From positions 1-35,195 of the forward strand of contig JAADIJ010000009.1 in NCBI GenBank assembly GCA_013151335.1: a stretch of DNA of 35,195 bases, read 5' to 3'. The translations under genes were made by a program, and so were the position numbers. The notes under the pieces were generated by a model. It was not told the origin of the DNA. It saw only the letters and a program-made list of their open reading frames with translations, and did not search any database. The DNA comes from Alphaproteobacteria bacterium. Lineage in GTDB: Bacteria; Pseudomonadota; Alphaproteobacteria; Rhodobacterales; Rhodobacteraceae. This document shows positions 9,125 through 17,125 of this stretch, piece by piece (position 1 is the first letter of the stretch; each line of letters begins with the position of its first letter).

Positions 9125-10718
9125 GGGAGCCTCCGCTAATATCAAGCTCGTTAAACAGCCCGTCCGTCGCAACAATTTCCGCGGCTATTTCTGCTGGAAT
9201 ATCCAGAAAGGCCGACATGGGTTGGGTGTTTTGTATGTCAGTATTTTGCTCGCTGATGCGGTAATAATGGGCAAAATCGGCATCGCGCAACCGATCATTC
9301 TCCAGACTGAATTCCTGCCGGATGGTGGGGGTGAGCTGGGTCAGTATCTGCGGCGAGCTGGTATCGCTGGCCAGTCCCACCCGCTTGGCGTGGCCGACTA
9401 GATAGGCGTCGTCAAAGCTGCATTCGACCTCCAAAATCCGGGTGGTGCAGCGGTCGGAATAAAAGTCTTGCAGCAGGTCGAGATTATTGGGGTCAAGGCA
9501 GATCACCAGCTGGTTGGTGTCGTAGTAATCAAATAGCATTCGCATCATAGCGCGCCGATGCCGTGCGCGTTTCTGTTTGGAGTTTTCGATGCCGCCAAGA
9601 TGGGGAAGGCCCGGATTTTCCTCGTCAAAAAGATAGGCGACCCCGCTAAGATTGGTGGCGTGACGGATGGCGTCGAGCAAGCGTTTGGCCACGTGCCATT
9701 TCTTGCAAATCAGGATTAATAGCTCGCGTTCGCGGCCAAGCGTGCTCTCGCGCTCCCAAAACCGGGGGGCAAAACGACGGCCATGGCGGCCTTGCTGGGT
9801 GAGGTAATGATAAAGGCGGCGGCCCTCGTTTGAGATGTTGAAATCGCGTTTGCCGCTGGCATAAAGACGGCCAAGACGCGTCTTGAGGTCATGCGCCTCT
9901 GACGAGATTTTACGCGCGAACAGAAAGTCCTGCGACAGCAGCATGTCGTATTGGTCATTATAAAACGTGACCGGCATCCCGTAATCGGAAAACATCAAAA
10001 ACGTCAGCGAGCTTGGGTTAATGTCGGAATGCGGCACCAGATGGCGCACCAGCGTTTGAAAGAAGGTCTCGTCCGGTATCCATGTGGTGCGAAAAAACCG
10101 CAAAACATCAGGCCGCTCAGCCAAAAACGTCAGGATCGCCTCGATGGTTTTACGCCGCAGACACCACCATTGCGAGCCGACATTGATCTCCAGATCCTTG
10201 GGCGGCTTGCGCTCAAGTCCGAGGCGTTTTTGCACATTGAGGGCCGCATAAAACAGCGTCTTGTGCTTACGCTCATTAAGGAAATGGCGATAGTTCAGTC
10301 GCTCTTCCTTCATGCCGGTCTTGATCCAGTCGCTCTGATAATAGTCAAACGACTCGATATAATCCACGTCATGCGTGTCGAGAAACTCATGGGCATATTC
10401 GGCGGATTTGATCGGCATGCAATCGCCGGAAACCATGTAAAAATGACTGGCGCGGGGAAACGCCTCGACCGCTCGCGCAAGCGCGTTGAGCGTCGCCTGC
10501 ACCAACGACCACTCTCCCCAGCCGCATTTGACACGATCGGCGAAAACCACCTGATCGACGTCGTTAAACGCCGCCTTGATGGCATCAAAATCAGCGGGTT
10601 TCGCCCGTCCATCGAAATGGATCGACACGAAATCACCCTTGGTAATCAGTTGCCGCACCTGAGCTATGAGCGCTTCTGGATTGGCGTGACACAGCAAAAT
10701 ATAGGCAATCTTGGCCAT
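9114..10718 (-). CDS. GT14-like glycosyltransferase with C-terminal extension
   Basis: A 534-residue protein. The N-terminal 270 residues look like the core-2/I-branching beta-1,6-N-acetylglucosaminyltransferase fold (GT14): AYILLCHANPE (5-15), the SGDCMPIKS block (97-105), GSQWW (181-185) and IPDETFFQT (214-222). Such enzymes add a branching GlcNAc or xylose to a glycan. Residues about 290-534 form a second region with LLILICKKWHVAKRLL and LFDYYDTNQLVICLDPNN; I believe it corresponds to a DUF5927/DUF5928-type domain seen in Rhodobacterales, but cannot confirm the number. No signal peptide or membrane span is seen. It is divergent from a sulfotransferase and overlaps the HIT gene. Confidence 0.8.
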   Translation of the reverse strand: MAKIAYILLCHANPEALIAQVRQLITKGDFVSIHFDGRAKPADFDAIKAAFNDVDQVVFADRVKCGWGEWSLVQATLNALARAVEAFPRASHFYMVSGDCMPIKSAEYAHEFLDTHDVDYIESFDYYQSDWIKTGMKEERLNYRHFLNERKHKTLFYAALNVQKRLGLERKPPKDLEINVGSQWWCLRRKTIEAILTFLAERPDVLRFFRTTWIPDETFFQTLVRHLVPHSDINPSSLTFLMFSDYGMPVTFYNDQYDMLLSQDFLFARKISSEAHDLKTRLGRLYASGKRDFNISNEGRRLYHYLTQQGRHGRRFAPRFWERESTLGRERELLILICKKWHVAKRLLDAIRHATNLSGVAYLFDEENPGLPHLGGIENSKQKRARHRRAMMRMLFDYYDTNQLVICLDPNNLDLLQDFYSDRCTTRILEVECSFDDAYLVGHAKRVGLASDTSSPQILTQLTPTIRQEFSLENDRLRDADFAHYYRISEQNTDIQNTQPMSAFLDIPAEIAAEIVATDGLFNELDISGGSHEL

Positions 10719-10862
10719 TTTGGCGGGTTTTCCTGTGTTAAATCATGCTCGATTATTGCTCTTGCCTCTATAAAGCCAAATTTTCGCTTAAAAAACACCC
10801 TTTATGCGAAGTTTTATGCTCAAACAGGGTTAACAAATATAAAACAGGCGACAGGGGCGACT
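10719..10862. promoter_or_regulatory. AT-rich divergent promoter region
   Basis: This gap separates the start of the glycosyltransferase (minus) from the start of the second sulfotransferase (plus) and is visibly more AT-rich than its surroundings. Possible -10 elements are CTATAAAG near 10768-10775 and AATATAAAA near 10837-10845. No -35 partner is convincing. The sharing of one control region suggests joint regulation, but the boxes are only guesses by eye. Confidence 0.4.
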
Positions 10863-11666
10863 ATGGGCTTTCCCGGAACATGGATGACGACAAGCGAGAC
10901 GCTGGTCTACCGCGTCATTCCCAAATGCGCCTGCTCGACCATCGGGCAAATCATGCATTACGTGGATCACGGGCGCTATTTTGACGGCGATATTCACGAC
11001 GCCACCACCGGCCTGCATAAATGGGCACTGACCGAGAGCCAGCCCAAGCTGACCCACGCAATCACTGATCCCGACGTGTTCACCTTCACTTGCGTGCGCA
11101 ACCCCTACACCCGCGTTCTGTCGGCGTTTTTCGACAAGATTTGCGGCATCCAGCGCAATGGCCAACGCTATCGCGGCAAGCTGGTGCCGTTATTGATCCA
11201 GAAATACGGGATCACGGTGGAGGGCGAGTTTGACCAGATCGCCAGCTTTCGCCGTTTCTTGCTATTCGTGCGCGACAGCATCAAGTTTCGCCGCCCGATG
11301 GACCCGGATATTCACTGGTCATCGGTGGCAGGTCACGCCTCGACTTTGGTAAATGGTGGCGGGCATTATAACATGATCATCGCCACCGAGGACTTTACGC
11401 GCGGCATGACAGAGGTGTTGGCCAGCGTTGAGTGTCGCCACCCGATCGACCTTGAAACCATGCCGAGGTTCAACGAATCCGAAGGTCACGGCCCCAAACG
11501 CGCCCATCCTGTCGAGGCGTTTTTCGACGATCTGTCGATGCATCTGGTCTATGAAATCTATCACCGCGATTTCGAGTTGTTCAAATATGACGCGAGTGAT
11601 CCGGCCAATAAAATGCCAATTGCAGAGATTGATCTTGACGAGGTGCATGCCAAATTACGCGGCTAA
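10863..11666 (+). CDS. Sulfotransferase family 2-like protein (second copy)
   Basis: A 267-residue protein with the PAPS 5'-phosphosulfate loop IPKCACST (19-26) and the 3'-phosphate site CVRNPYTRVLSAFFD (77-91), the signatures of carbohydrate sulfotransferases. The open frame runs far upstream to 9951, but that part is antisense to the glycosyltransferase; ATG 10863 has AGGGGCG just upstream and gives a normal family N-terminus. The acceptor is unknown; divergence from a glycosyltransferase suggests a glycan. The two sulfotransferases in this window share the motifs but diverge elsewhere. The stop codon lies inside a short direct repeat (11655-11682). Confidence 0.85.
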   Translation: MGFPGTWMTTSETLVYRVIPKCACSTIGQIMHYVDHGRYFDGDIHDATTGLHKWALTESQPKLTHAITDPDVFTFTCVRNPYTRVLSAFFDKICGIQRNGQRYRGKLVPLLIQKYGITVEGEFDQIASFRRFLLFVRDSIKFRRPMDPDIHWSSVAGHASTLVNGGGHYNMIIATEDFTRGMTEVLASVECRHPIDLETMPRFNESEGHGPKRAHPVEAFFDDLSMHLVYEIYHRDFELFKYDASDPANKMPIAEIDLDEVHAKLRG

Positions 11667-11682
11667 CAAGTTACGCGGCTAA
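11655..11682. repeat. Short tandem direct repeat at a stop codon
   Basis: TTACGCGGCTAA occurs at 11655-11666 and again at 11671-11682, a 16-base period. The first copy encodes the last residues and TAA stop of the second sulfotransferase; the second lies just beyond and repeats the same stop in shifted frame. It looks like a recent small duplication in the 57-base convergent gap before DUF1285. Confidence 0.8.
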
Positions 11683-11723
11683 TTTGACCAGCAGGGCTTA
11701 CGGTTTGAAACCTTCCAATTGGC

Positions 11724-12332
11724 TCAAATATCCAATTCCAACTCGTCCGACGCGATCACCTTGAAAAATTCACCCCCCGACCAGATACCAAACCAGTCCT
11801 TACCCTCGATCTTGTGATGACAGCCAAGATCAACCAGCCGGTAAAAGCTCTTGCGATCAATCAGCGCCTCCAGATTGGCGCGCACCAGCACATAGGGCGA
11901 AGGCTCGCCGCTCGCCTCGTCGCGCGTCACCCGAATCGGAAAATCCGGCCCCGCAACCACCATATCATCGACATTGGTGGTGAAGGTAATCACCTGATCG
12001 CGCCCCGATCCGGCAACCTCGAAATCCACCGCCACGAACGGCGCGTCATCGACCGTAATCCCGACTTTTTCCACCGGCGTCACCAGAAAATAGGCGTCCC
12101 CATCCTTGCGGATCACCGAGGCAAACAGCTTGACCAGCCGATGTCGTCCAATCGGCGTGCCGAGATAAAACCATGTCCCGTCGCGCGCGATTCGCATATC
12201 GAGATCACCGCAAAACTGCGGGTTCCACAAATGCACCGGCGCTGGCCCCTTTTTGCCCGCTTTGCTCGCCGCCTGCGCGATGCTGTCCGCATTTGCCTTC
12301 ACAATATTTTGTGTGTCGCTTTGATTTGCCAT
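11724..12332 (-). CDS. DUF1285 family protein
   Basis: A 202-residue protein recognisable as DUF1285: PVHLWNPQFCGDLDMRIARDGTWFYLGTPIGR (33-64), then VRKDG/VTPVEK-type strands, then the YVLVRANLEALIDRKSFYRL helix near 147-166 and a final WFGIWSGGEFF. The family is widespread in Proteobacteria, has a known fold but no agreed function. It is divergent from the moxR operon, an arrangement I recall as common in Rhodobacterales. No signal peptide is seen, so it is probably cytoplasmic. Confidence 0.88.
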   Translation of the reverse strand: MANQSDTQNIVKANADSIAQAASKAGKKGPAPVHLWNPQFCGDLDMRIARDGTWFYLGTPIGRHRLVKLFASVIRKDGDAYFLVTPVEKVGITVDDAPFVAVDFEVAGSGRDQVITFTTNVDDMVVAGPDFPIRVTRDEASGEPSPYVLVRANLEALIDRKSFYRLVDLGCHHKIEGKDWFGIWSGGEFFKVIASDELELDI

Positions 12333-12425
12333 TTGTTCATCTTCGTCTAATTTGCCAGAATAGGGTCACGAGCTGTCATGGGCAGCGTTCATAAATCTAA
12401 CTTAAGACGAGATGGGGCAAATGTC

Positions 12426-13436
12426 ATGGCGGATGATGGCGAGAAGTTGCTGGGCGAGATTTCAGAGCTGGGCGAGGCGCTGATCGCGGCCAAATCAAGC
12501 ATCGCCAAACAAATTATCGGCCAGCAAACTGTGGTTGATCTGGCGCTGATAACCCTGCTTTCCGGCGGTCACGGTCTGCTTGTGGGCGTGCCGGGACTGG
12601 CCAAAACCCTGCTGGTAGAGACCCTCGGCACCGTCATGGGTCTCTCCACCAATCGCGTGCAATTCACCCCCGATTTGATGCCCGGCGACATTCTCGGCTC
12701 CGAGGTTTTAGAAACCGCCGCCGACGGCAAGCGCGCTTTTCGCTTCATTGAGGGCCCGATTTTCTGCCAGCTTTTGATGGCCGACGAGATCAATCGCGCC
12801 AGCCCGCGCACCCAATCGGCCCTGCTTCAGGCCATGCAGGAACGCGAGGTCACCATCGCGGGCCAAGAACGCCCACTTGATACCCCGTTTCACGTTCTCG
12901 CCACCCAAAATCCGATCGAACAAGAGGGAACCTATCCTCTGCCAGAGGCCCAGCTCGACCGTTTCTTGTTGCAAATCAACGTCGATTATCCTGATCGCGC
13001 GACCGAGCGTGATATCCTTTTGGCCACCACCGGCACTGACGAAACCAAGGCCAGCCCAGTGTTTACTGCGCCCGAGTTGATCGCCGCGCAGCAAGTGGTG
13101 CGCCGCATGCCGGTTGGCGACGCGGTGGTGGATCTGATCCTTGATCTGGTGCGCGCCGGTCGCCCCGATACCGCCGACGCCCCCGCCCATGTGCGCGATT
13201 TTGTCAGCTGGGGACCGGGACCACGCGCCGCTCAAGCGTTGATGCTGGCCGTACGCGCGCGCGCCCTTCTCGACGGCAGGCTCGTGCCCGATGCCGAGGA
13301 TGTCGCCGCCTTGGCCCACCCGGTTTTGGCCCATCGCATGGCGCTTGGATTTGCTGCCCGCGCGCAGGGGATCGAGCTTGATGACGTGATCGACGACATC
13401 GTGCGCGAGACCCTGAAAATAGAGGCCGCAGCTTGA
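12426..13436 (+). CDS. MoxR family AAA+ ATPase
   Basis: A 336-residue AAA_3-type ATPase of the MoxR group, chaperone-like ATPases that help mature or insert partner proteins, often with von Willebrand domain proteins. Walker A GVPGLAKT is at 54-61, Walker B LLMADE at 116-121, sensor 1 ATQNP at 159-163 and the conserved PLPEAQLDRF at 171-180. A start at 12378 would add 16 residues, but ATG 12426 has GGGG about 8 bases upstream and matches usual family N-termini. It heads a four-gene run; the DUF58 start overlaps its stop as TTGA. Confidence 0.93.
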   Translation: MADDGEKLLGEISELGEALIAAKSSIAKQIIGQQTVVDLALITLLSGGHGLLVGVPGLAKTLLVETLGTVMGLSTNRVQFTPDLMPGDILGSEVLETAADGKRAFRFIEGPIFCQLLMADEINRASPRTQSALLQAMQEREVTIAGQERPLDTPFHVLATQNPIEQEGTYPLPEAQLDRFLLQINVDYPDRATERDILLATTGTDETKASPVFTAPELIAAQQVVRRMPVGDAVVDLILDLVRAGRPDTADAPAHVRDFVSWGPGPRAAQALMLAVRARALLDGRLVPDAEDVAALAHPVLAHRMALGFAARAQGIELDDVIDDIVRETLKIEAAA

Positions 13437-14326
13437 GCCAACCCTCCCCATTTGACGGCATAAAACTGCGACAGCAGGCCCAGCAACAGGCCGCTTTGTT
13501 GCCGCCGCTTTTGGTCGAGGCCCACCATCTTGCCGCCTCGGTGGTGATGGGAACCCATGGCCGTCGTCAGGCCGGGCAGGGCGAGGAGTTCTGGCAATTT
13601 CGCCCCGCCGTTGCCGGGGATGCGTGGCGTGGCATCGACTGGCGGCGCTCGGCGCGCCCCGATGCGCCCTTCATCCGCCAGCAGGAATGGCAAGCCGCCC
13701 AATCGGTGCATCTGTGGCTCGATGGCGCACATTCCATGCATTTCAGCGGCGCGCCAAAACGCACCCCGACCAAAGCGGCGCGGGCCAATCTAATCGGCCT
13801 CGCCATCGCCATTTTACTGTTGCGCGCGGGCGAGCGCGTGGGCCTGATCGAGGACCATGACCCCGCGCGCTCGGGCCAGACCCAGATCGACCGCATCACC
13901 GCACAGCTTGGCGCGCGTTTGAGTGATGACGACTACGGAGTGCCGCAAAATCGTGCGTTTGCCAGCGGCAGCCGTGCGGTGTTCCTGTCTGATTTCCTCG
14001 GCGATTGGAGCCAGCTTGAGAGCGTTCTCGCCAACGCCGCCGACCGCCGCGTCAAAGGCGCGCTGATCCAAATTCTTGACCCAACGGAGGAGGAGTTCCC
14101 CTTTGACGGGCGCACCCGTTTTCACAGCATGAGCGGCACGATCCGCTTTGAAACCCTGCGCGCGCGTGGCCTGAAATCGGCCTATCTCGACAAGCTCGCC
14201 GCGCGCAAACAGGCGCTGCAAACGCTGTGCCACGACACTGGCTGGCAGTATCTTTGCCACCACACATCCTCGCCCGCGCAACCGGCATTGATGTGGCTTT
14301 ATTCGGCTCTGGCGGCGGGGCGATAG
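13433..14326 (+). CDS. DUF58 domain protein
   Basis: A 297-residue protein with the DUF58 signature: GTHGRRQAGQGEEFWQFRPA (40-59), the D-x-W-R-x-I-D-W-R-R-S-A-R block near 63-75 and a following VWA-like stretch LWLDGAHSM. DUF58 proteins pair with MoxR ATPases. The start is TTG at 13433, overlapping the moxR stop as TTGA, which supports translational coupling. No membrane segment or signal peptide is evident, so it is probably a cytosolic or peripheral partner of the ATPase. The DUF4159 gene begins three bases after its stop. Confidence 0.9.
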   Translation: MSQPSPFDGIKLRQQAQQQAALLPPLLVEAHHLAASVVMGTHGRRQAGQGEEFWQFRPAVAGDAWRGIDWRRSARPDAPFIRQQEWQAAQSVHLWLDGAHSMHFSGAPKRTPTKAARANLIGLAIAILLLRAGERVGLIEDHDPARSGQTQIDRITAQLGARLSDDDYGVPQNRAFASGSRAVFLSDFLGDWSQLESVLANAADRRVKGALIQILDPTEEEFPFDGRTRFHSMSGTIRFETLRARGLKSAYLDKLAARKQALQTLCHDTGWQYLCHHTSSPAQPALMWLYSALAAGR

Positions 14327-14329
14327 CGG

Positions 14330-17125
14330 ATGTTTGGGCTGACTTCCCTCGGGTTTTTGCTCCCTTCATTGCTGTTGGGCCTGCTGGCCTTGCCGCTGTT
14401 GTGGTGGCTGCTGCGCGCGATCCCTCCGGCGGCAATCCAGCGCCGCTTTCCCGCCGTCACCCTGCTGCTTGGCCTCAAAGATGCCGAGAGTACGCCGGCC
14501 AAAACCCCGTGGTGGCTGCTGGCTTTACGCATGTTGGCGCTGGCGGCGATGATCGTCGGTTTTGCCGGGCCGATCCTCAACCCAAAAGCCGCGCGCCTCG
14601 CCACCGGCCCGTTGCTGATCCTCAGCGATGCAAGCTGGGCCAGCGCGCCTGACTGGAGCGTTCGCCAAGACAAAATAGGCGCGCTTTTGAGCGAGGCCGC
14701 GCGTCTTGGCCGCCCCGCCGCCGTGATGCTTTTGACCGACAAACCCACCCAAGCCACGCGTCTGCCCCTGCGCGATGCCCGCGATTGGGCCGAGGGCGTC
14801 AAAGCGCTCGCCCCCGCCCCGTGGGAGCCGGATTACGCTGCTTTTAACGCATGGCTCAAACCGCTTTCGGACCAAAAATTCCAGACGATCTGGCTGTCGG
14901 ATAATCTCAAACGCGCCGGTCGCGATGCCCTCGCCAAGACGCTGTCCGAGCGGGGAAGCCTGACGGTTTTAGAGACCAGCGCGAACATCCTCGCCCTCGC
15001 CCCGCCCAAGTTTCAGGATGGCAAAATCAGCATTGAGGTGCTGCGCCCACAGCCCGGACCGGCCAAAATCGTCAATATCAACGCCTATGGGCCGGACCCT
15101 GCCGGGATCAACCGGCGGCTTGCGACCAGCCCTGTTACCTTGGCTCAGGGCGCGACCCGCACGAGCGCCACGTTCGATTTACCAAGCGAGCTTCGCAATC
15201 GTATTCGCCAGTTCAAGATCACCAGCCAGCGCTCGGCGGGGGCGGTTGCGTTGACGGATGACGCGCTGAAACGGCGCAAGGTCGCGCTGTTTGCCGGACA
15301 GCGTCCGCGCGAAGGTCAGGAACTGGTGACCGCGCTGCATTTTCTCAAAAAAGCGCTTGAGCCGAGTGCCGATCTGATCGAGGCGCCGGTTCTGGACAGC
15401 CTGCGCGCCAGCCCCGATGTGGTGATTTTGGCCGATGTGGCCAAGATGAACAAGGCCGAGACCAGCGCGCTTGAAAAATGGGTGCGCGCAGGTAGATTGC
15501 TGGTGCGGTTCGCGGGGCCAAAACTCGCCGCCGAGAGCCTTGCGCAGATCGACCAAGACCCGCTTTTGCCGGTGCGTCTGCGTGCAGGCGGGCGCAATGT
15601 GGGCGGGGCAATGTCGTGGGGTTCGCCTAAGCTCTTGAAACCGTTCGAGAAATCTTCGCCCTTTTTCGGACTAAAAATTCCCGCCGATGTCAGCGTCACC
15701 TCACAAGTGCTGGCCCAGCCCGACCCAAATCTCGCCGCGCGCACCATCGCTTCGCTTCAGGATGGCACTCCGCTGGTCACGAGAAAATCGCTTGGCGACG
15801 GCCAGATCGTGCTGTTTCATGTGACCGCGAATGCCGAATGGTCGAGCCTGCCGCTGTCTGGCCTGTTCGTGCAAATGCTGGGACGCCTCGCAGTTTCGAC
15901 CCGCGCCGCCGCCACGAGCGAGGCCGATCTGGCCGGTCAATTGTGGCAGCCCCAACAGGTGATGGACGGGTTCGGCACGTTACGCGCGGCGGATAGTCTG
16001 GTCGCGGTGCCGGGCGAGCGTCTGGCCAACGCCACCACCGCCGCCGATCTTTTGCCGGGGACTTACGGCAATGGCAAACGCCAGATCGCGGTCAATGTCA
16101 TCACGCCGGATCGCGCGCTTACCCCCGCCCAATGGCCGCAATCGATCAGCGTGATCCCGATGGTCAATGACCAGCAACAGCCCCTCAAAGCGATGTTTTT
16201 ACTGGCCGCGCTGGCCCTCTTGATGCTGGATATTCTTGCCAGCCTGTGGCTCGGCGGTCGCCTGTTTGGGCCGCGCGCAAATACCATCACACCGATGGTG
16301 CTGGCGGGCAGTCTGGCGCTTTTGTTTGCCACAGCGCTCGCCCCACCCCGCGCCTATGCCACCACCGACGAGGAGGGGGTGCGCGCCACCCGCGAGACCG
16401 TTCTGGCTTACGTTAAAACCGGCGATAAAACGCTGGATGCCACCTCGCGCGCGGGGATTTTCGGCCTCTCGCAAGTGCTGGCCCAACGCACCGCCATCGA
16501 GCCGGGAGACCCGATCGCCGTTGATCTGGAGAGCGCCGAGTTGGCGTTTTTCCCCCTCATCTACTGGCCTATTTCCGAGAGCCAGCCCCTGCCATCGGCG
16601 GCGGCTTACCTGCGGATCAACGCCTATCTGCGCTTTGGCGGCATGATCCTTTTTGACACCCGCGACGCCAATCTCGGCGGTTTTGGCAATGGCACACCCA
16701 ACGGGCGACGCCTGCAACAAATCGCAGGCCAGCTCGATATTCCTGCGCTCGAACCGATCCCGTCCGATCACGTCCTCACCCGCAGTTTCTACCTGTTGCA
16801 GGATTTCCCCGGCCGATATGCCCAAACCGATGTCTGGGTCGAGGCCGCGCCAAAAGACGCCGTGCGCGCCGAAGGCATGCCGTTTCGCAACCTCAATGAC
16901 GGGGTTTCGCCGGTGGTGATCGGCGGCAATGACTGGGCCGCTGCGTGGGCGATGTTGCCCAATGGTGACTATATGTTTCCGGTCGGGCGCGGCGGTTATG
17001 GCGGCGCGCGGCAACGCGAACTGGCCTATCGTTTCGGGGTCAATCTGGTGATGTATGTGCTGACTGGAAACTACAAATCCGATCAGGTTCATGTGCCCGC
17101 CCTGCTGGAAAGGCTGGGTCAATAA
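14330..17125 (+). CDS. BatA-N / DUF4159 membrane protein
   Basis: A 931-residue membrane protein. Residues 1-80 form the aerotolerance-regulator N-terminal (BatA-type) region with two hydrophobic spans (about 7-30 and 60-80, the latter WWLLALRMLALAA). A long extracytoplasmic-looking middle follows, then two more spans at about 622-643 and 653-672. The C-terminal part, about 688-905, corresponds to DUF4159, a GATase-related fold (FFPLIYWP; LRFGGMILFDTRD; GNDWAAAW). It sits between DUF58 and the next GATase-like gene, sharing one base (TAATG) with it. A role with MoxR in envelope integrity is an inference; the substrate is unknown. Confidence 0.88.
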   Translation: MFGLTSLGFLLPSLLLGLLALPLLWWLLRAIPPAAIQRRFPAVTLLLGLKDAESTPAKTPWWLLALRMLALAAMIVGFAGPILNPKAARLATGPLLILSDASWASAPDWSVRQDKIGALLSEAARLGRPAAVMLLTDKPTQATRLPLRDARDWAEGVKALAPAPWEPDYAAFNAWLKPLSDQKFQTIWLSDNLKRAGRDALAKTLSERGSLTVLETSANILALAPPKFQDGKISIEVLRPQPGPAKIVNINAYGPDPAGINRRLATSPVTLAQGATRTSATFDLPSELRNRIRQFKITSQRSAGAVALTDDALKRRKVALFAGQRPREGQELVTALHFLKKALEPSADLIEAPVLDSLRASPDVVILADVAKMNKAETSALEKWVRAGRLLVRFAGPKLAAESLAQIDQDPLLPVRLRAGGRNVGGAMSWGSPKLLKPFEKSSPFFGLKIPADVSVTSQVLAQPDPNLAARTIASLQDGTPLVTRKSLGDGQIVLFHVTANAEWSSLPLSGLFVQMLGRLAVSTRAAATSEADLAGQLWQPQQVMDGFGTLRAADSLVAVPGERLANATTAADLLPGTYGNGKRQIAVNVITPDRALTPAQWPQSISVIPMVNDQQQPLKAMFLLAALALLMLDILASLWLGGRLFGPRANTITPMVLAGSLALLFATALAPPRAYATTDEEGVRATRETVLAYVKTGDKTLDATSRAGIFGLSQVLAQRTAIEPGDPIAVDLESAELAFFPLIYWPISESQPLPSAAAYLRINAYLRFGGMILFDTRDANLGGFGNGTPNGRRLQQIAGQLDIPALEPIPSDHVLTRSFYLLQDFPGRYAQTDVWVEAAPKDAVRAEGMPFRNLNDGVSPVVIGGNDWAAAWAMLPNGDYMFPVGRGGYGGARQRELAYRFGVNLVMYVLTGNYKSDQVHVPALLERLGQ

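Noticed and set aside
9951-10862. Long N-terminal extension of the second sulfotransferase (about 300 codons)
   Set aside because: It is entirely antisense to the glycosyltransferase gene, shows no domain sense, and ATG 10863 has its own ribosome site.
12378-12425. Upstream ATG for moxR
   Set aside because: Adds 16 residues not seen in MoxR proteins; ATG 12426 has better spacing to GGGG.
16199-17122. 307-codon minus-strand open frame opposite the DUF4159 gene
   Set aside because: Antisense shadow of a well-supported gene, no ribosome site or recognisable domain.
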